Origin: Capitella teleta
Lineage: Eukaryota; Annelida; Polychaeta; Capitellidae
Assembly (NCBI GenBank): GCA_000328365.1
Contig: KB312312.1
Location: forward strand, 128,368 to 192,367
Length of the DNA stretch: 64,000 nt
Reading direction: 5' to 3'
The position numbers and the translations under genes are program-made. The notes under the pieces are model-generated. The model was not told the origin of the DNA. It made no database searches and was given only the letters and a program-made list of their open reading frames with translations. This document shows, piece after piece, positions 61,002-64,000 of this stretch. The first letter of the stretch is position 1; each line of letters begins with the position of its first letter.

Positions 61002-61787
61002 GAGCTCTATACTTCCTCGTTGTGTCTCGTTAATTGCCTTCTTCAGAGGGCATAACCGCGATCGTTTTTTCTTTCAAACAAGCAATCTTTGTTCTTCGAC
61101 TTTTAATTATCATCCTGGTAAAATTGAGAATTGCTTCTCAGTGGTCCGAGTGCCAAATGCTATGAGTAAAACGAGTTAAATTGCGATTGCATGTGTATAG
61201 GGCGAGAACGGAATATAAACATTTGGACTGCGAGAAAATTGCGTATTCTCAAACGTATTCTAGTTTTATAGTTTGCAGAGGGGTGAGACCTGGTTTATTT
61301 GGAGAACATTGCTTGGCTGAAAGAGCTCGTTCAATTCCGACCACACCCGCTTTACGATCCGTAAAGAGAGTTAAGAACGTATATATATACATACAACCAG
61401 AGCGTGCCTGGAGGCCTAGCACTGATCAGACTTTCACAGATGGAATATTATTTCTATGTTTGCGTCGACGAGGACGAGAAATTTCCCCGATAAGAAATTA
61501 ATGGCTGCATTACACATGAGAAGAACACGCAAGCACGTGCCGAGTGAGGAAAAAAATCAATCCATTTACAGGTACAAATCATTGAATTCAATTGTGTTAT
61601 TGATCTTTGTAACATACGATTTATGATGCTATAAGTATTGCTGAAGCAAACAGAAGCAAAGAAGAGCAGATTAATAAAACATCAGTTTTGGTTGGAACGC
61701 CAACCAAGAGATGACATTCCTCAATGCTCGTTCAGGGGCTCATCTGATTGTGCTCTCTTCGCGATCACTCACCACTCGTATTTAAAT

Positions 61788-61975
61788 GCCCCCCCCCCCC
61801 TCATTCAAAATATACCTTTTATTTGATTTCTTTGCATTAATGGGCGCAGAACAACATAGTCAATCCATACCAGGTAGTTATGTTTTGGAATAATGGATAC
61901 ATCATAGCAGATTTTAGAGTTCTGTTTTTAACATGGAGTAGATAGAGTACTAGTACTTTTGGCCCACTCTGTATA
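61788..61975 (+). repeat. Dispersed repeat with poly-C tract, copy B
   Basis: Plus-strand counterpart of the copy at about 35950-36117. It has a C run, then TTTATTTGATTTCTTTGCAT, GGGCGCAGAA, ACATAGTCAATCCATACCAG, and ends TTTTGGCCCACTCTGTAT. It retains an internal segment of about 80 bp that the first copy lacks. Confidence 0.6.
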
Positions 61976-64000
61976 ACTAGTGTCAGGGAATATATATTTC
62001 CTTCTATATTGTGGATCATAATATTTCCAAATCTCGGGCGATTGGCCTCATTTCCGGTCGAATGACCCACTGACCTGCTTGCGATGCTAATTTTTGCAAG
62101 CGAGTCACCGTGAGTGCCCTAAGCAATGAAATCTACACCATAATTATTCTCATGCGTTGTACTTTGGGCCGGATCATTACAAAGAAGATGCTTTCAAAGA
62201 AAAAAAAAAAAAAAAAAAAAAACTCAAGCGAGGAGAAGAATGGGGTAGTGGTACTAAGTGCATTTTTCTAAATGTACGAACAAATATCTAGACATGTACC
62301 GTATACATGATTGCAAATTCAAAGTGTTCCTCTTGGTACCAAGGTCATAGGGTTCCAACGTGGACCTCATGAATGTCTAGCTATTAACTAATAAGCCGAT
62401 CCAACCTTGAGGGAGACTAGGGCTTTCGGTTGTTTGAGGCCTACAAACCCGTGTTATGTGTAGCAGATATGGTAATACAAGCATTTCAAGGTATCCCTTG
62501 AATTAGCCAAATTAGTACGCCATGAAGTGCTCGTATTACCGCATAACAGGAGGCCGAATGTAGGATATACGTCAACTTGTTCCTCAGCAGCTGTCTTCCA
62601 TTGCGTGGCATGCCGTCGATCAAGGAATGTGGCTGGCATTTCAAAGGAGCCCACAGCCATAATGTCAAATGAGGACGATTATAAATCACACGATTGTCCC
62701 TTTAAGGTTCTGCTCTGCCACTTCGAGTTAAGTGACCCATGCTTAGGTAATTAGCTCAGAGAATTGCTTCGAATTTAACCTCAGTATTTTGCGGCGGCTA
62801 TCAGAGGTCATTACCCTGGTTGGTTGGTGACGTTGGTCAAGGTCATCGCGATGCAGAGGGATATAAGCCATCTCATCTGTGGGGAATTTATCACCTGTCC
62901 AAGTTTAATTAGCAGCGTAAAGGAAGGAGAAGGTAACATGCAAGGTCCACACTTGTGCGATTGCTGGATCATGTTTCACACTTAGCCTCTGCTCCAAACA
63001 CATTGTCCGAATTCTCGTTTGAGGAGGGTATGTTTGGTTTATGTGTGGCTTAAAAAGCATTGTATATCAGCGCCAAAGCATGGTTAAAGAAATTACAAGG
63101 CGAATTTTCTTCAAGCTTTGATGCGGATACTAAATATGCTTGTCATTTGACTCATTTCATCATCATTCTCTGACGCCGACACACAATGTTTTCGTGTAAC
63201 CCAGCACATAACCCACACCTTAACCTTTTCAAACGATAATTCGGACAAATAATATAATACATAATAATACAAATAATAAATATAAGTTCCTATGGTATAT
63301 GAACACAGGTAAATTCAATTGCAAAGCATTAATAATTCCTGTAGATGAACTATCAAACAGCAGTTGTACTCACCTGTTTAAGTTCGAGCCAAGAGAAGAG
63401 GCGGGACTTATCGCTGCTCAGCTGTTGAGCATCTGAGTGTGCTCAAAGCGCTACAAACGAGTCTCTTTAGAAGGGCGTACATTATCATTCACCCTAAATT
63501 GCACCAAGTTCCCAGACACCGAAGCAAAGAGTTCAATCCGGCAGACAGCGGTCGGCTAGGTTATCCATGAGCGGGCTTGCATGGTCCGTTCGCGACGGTG
63601 ACCGGCGTGGTGTGTGACCCGTACGTGCTACATTCATTCAAGATATTTGAGATGCGCGGGACAACCGTAGCGGCTCAGGAAGCCGCGGCTCCGCTCCAAG
63701 GCTGAACACTACGCGTAAATAAGCGGTATTCTTGTCATGATTTTGTAGATCAAACGCTGAGACAAGAGAGAGTATTACGCTCTGAATACGAGTCATTACA
63801 CTTTATTGTTCTATCCGTCACATTTCAAGGACGAATTGTTGATCCGCACGTTTCGACGATCTGTGCCAAAGATGATGGCTACGGTGATGCCCCGAGAGAA
63901 GGGTAATGAGATCAGATGGATGCATAGCGACTGGAACACTATTGTGCGTGCCTGGATGATGCGGTCTTTGGGCCGTTTGTGACCGAATTATCTGAGGTCC

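Larger units (their letters stand above)
47361..64000. other. Gene-poor region with simple repeats
   Basis: I find no complete gene. Short features include the ACGTCATTT array (48358-48414), TTAATTGA-rich sequence (49308-49358), A runs (about 52964-52981, 53729-53746, 62199-62222), a DR1-type array (54239-54258), the TTTCG/TTTTG repeat (60957-61001) and a dispersed repeat copy (about 61788-61975). One weak exon-like segment is at 57320-57425. Regulatory sequence or untranslated exons could be missed. Confidence 0.45.

Noticed and set aside
63366-63440. Possible first exon on the minus strand ending KQ|GTGAGT
   Set aside because: A good donor but no start codon in frame and no partner exon inside the window.
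1-64000. tRNA, rRNA and CRISPR arrays
   Set aside because: No A/B-box pair with cloverleaf spacing was found, no rRNA core was recognised, and the repeats present are simple or minisatellite arrays.

Overview
This is a 64-kb window of an animal nuclear genome. The genes are split by GT-AG introns, the base composition is AT-rich, polyA/T tracts, microsatellites and minisatellites are common, and one 50-N assembly gap lies at 38418-38467. The gene set is a GPR21/GPR52-like receptor, a secreted fibrinogen-domain protein, a discoidin plus F-type-lectin protein and an atypical H-NOX guanylate cyclase. This points to a marine invertebrate, most likely a deuterostome such as an echinoderm, but the phylum cannot be fixed from the window. 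Six genes could be read through. Their exon phases close in frame from start to stop, although all splice sites were called by eye.

Layout: 1 to about 10250 is gene-poor. 10467-19534 (+) is a nine-exon secreted protein with a signal peptide, two F5/8C discoidin domains and an F-type-lectin-like domain. 20855-21345 (-) is a small secreted, possibly prohormone-like precursor. 23546-24716 (-) is an unrecognised secreted, probably helical protein in six exons. 24717-32317 has no convincing gene. 32318-33391 (+) is an intronless class-A GPCR. 34485-37037 holds two copies of a MITE-like element, one carrying a nested insertion with a (CAATT)n tail. 40053-46383 (-) is a 12-exon Gyc88E-type soluble guanylate cyclase. 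The fibrinogen-domain gene (41702-43008, +) lies antisense inside one of its introns, and the two coding sequences overlap by about 5 nt. 46487-47360 is a 35-bp minisatellite just upstream of the cyclase. From about 47400 to 64000 I find only simple repeats, one dispersed repeat and weak exon candidates.

Most biologically interesting are the nested antisense cyclase/fibrinogen-domain pair, the loss of one catalytic metal-binding Asp in the cyclase, the lectin architecture, and the two uncharacterised secreted genes at 20.8-24.7 kb. Many introns are 47-62 nt, sitting beside a few of 1-2.4 kb. One 51-nt intron is a multiple of three, has no stop and is invisible to simple ORF calling. No retrovirus-like or other capsid- or envelope-bearing element was recognised.
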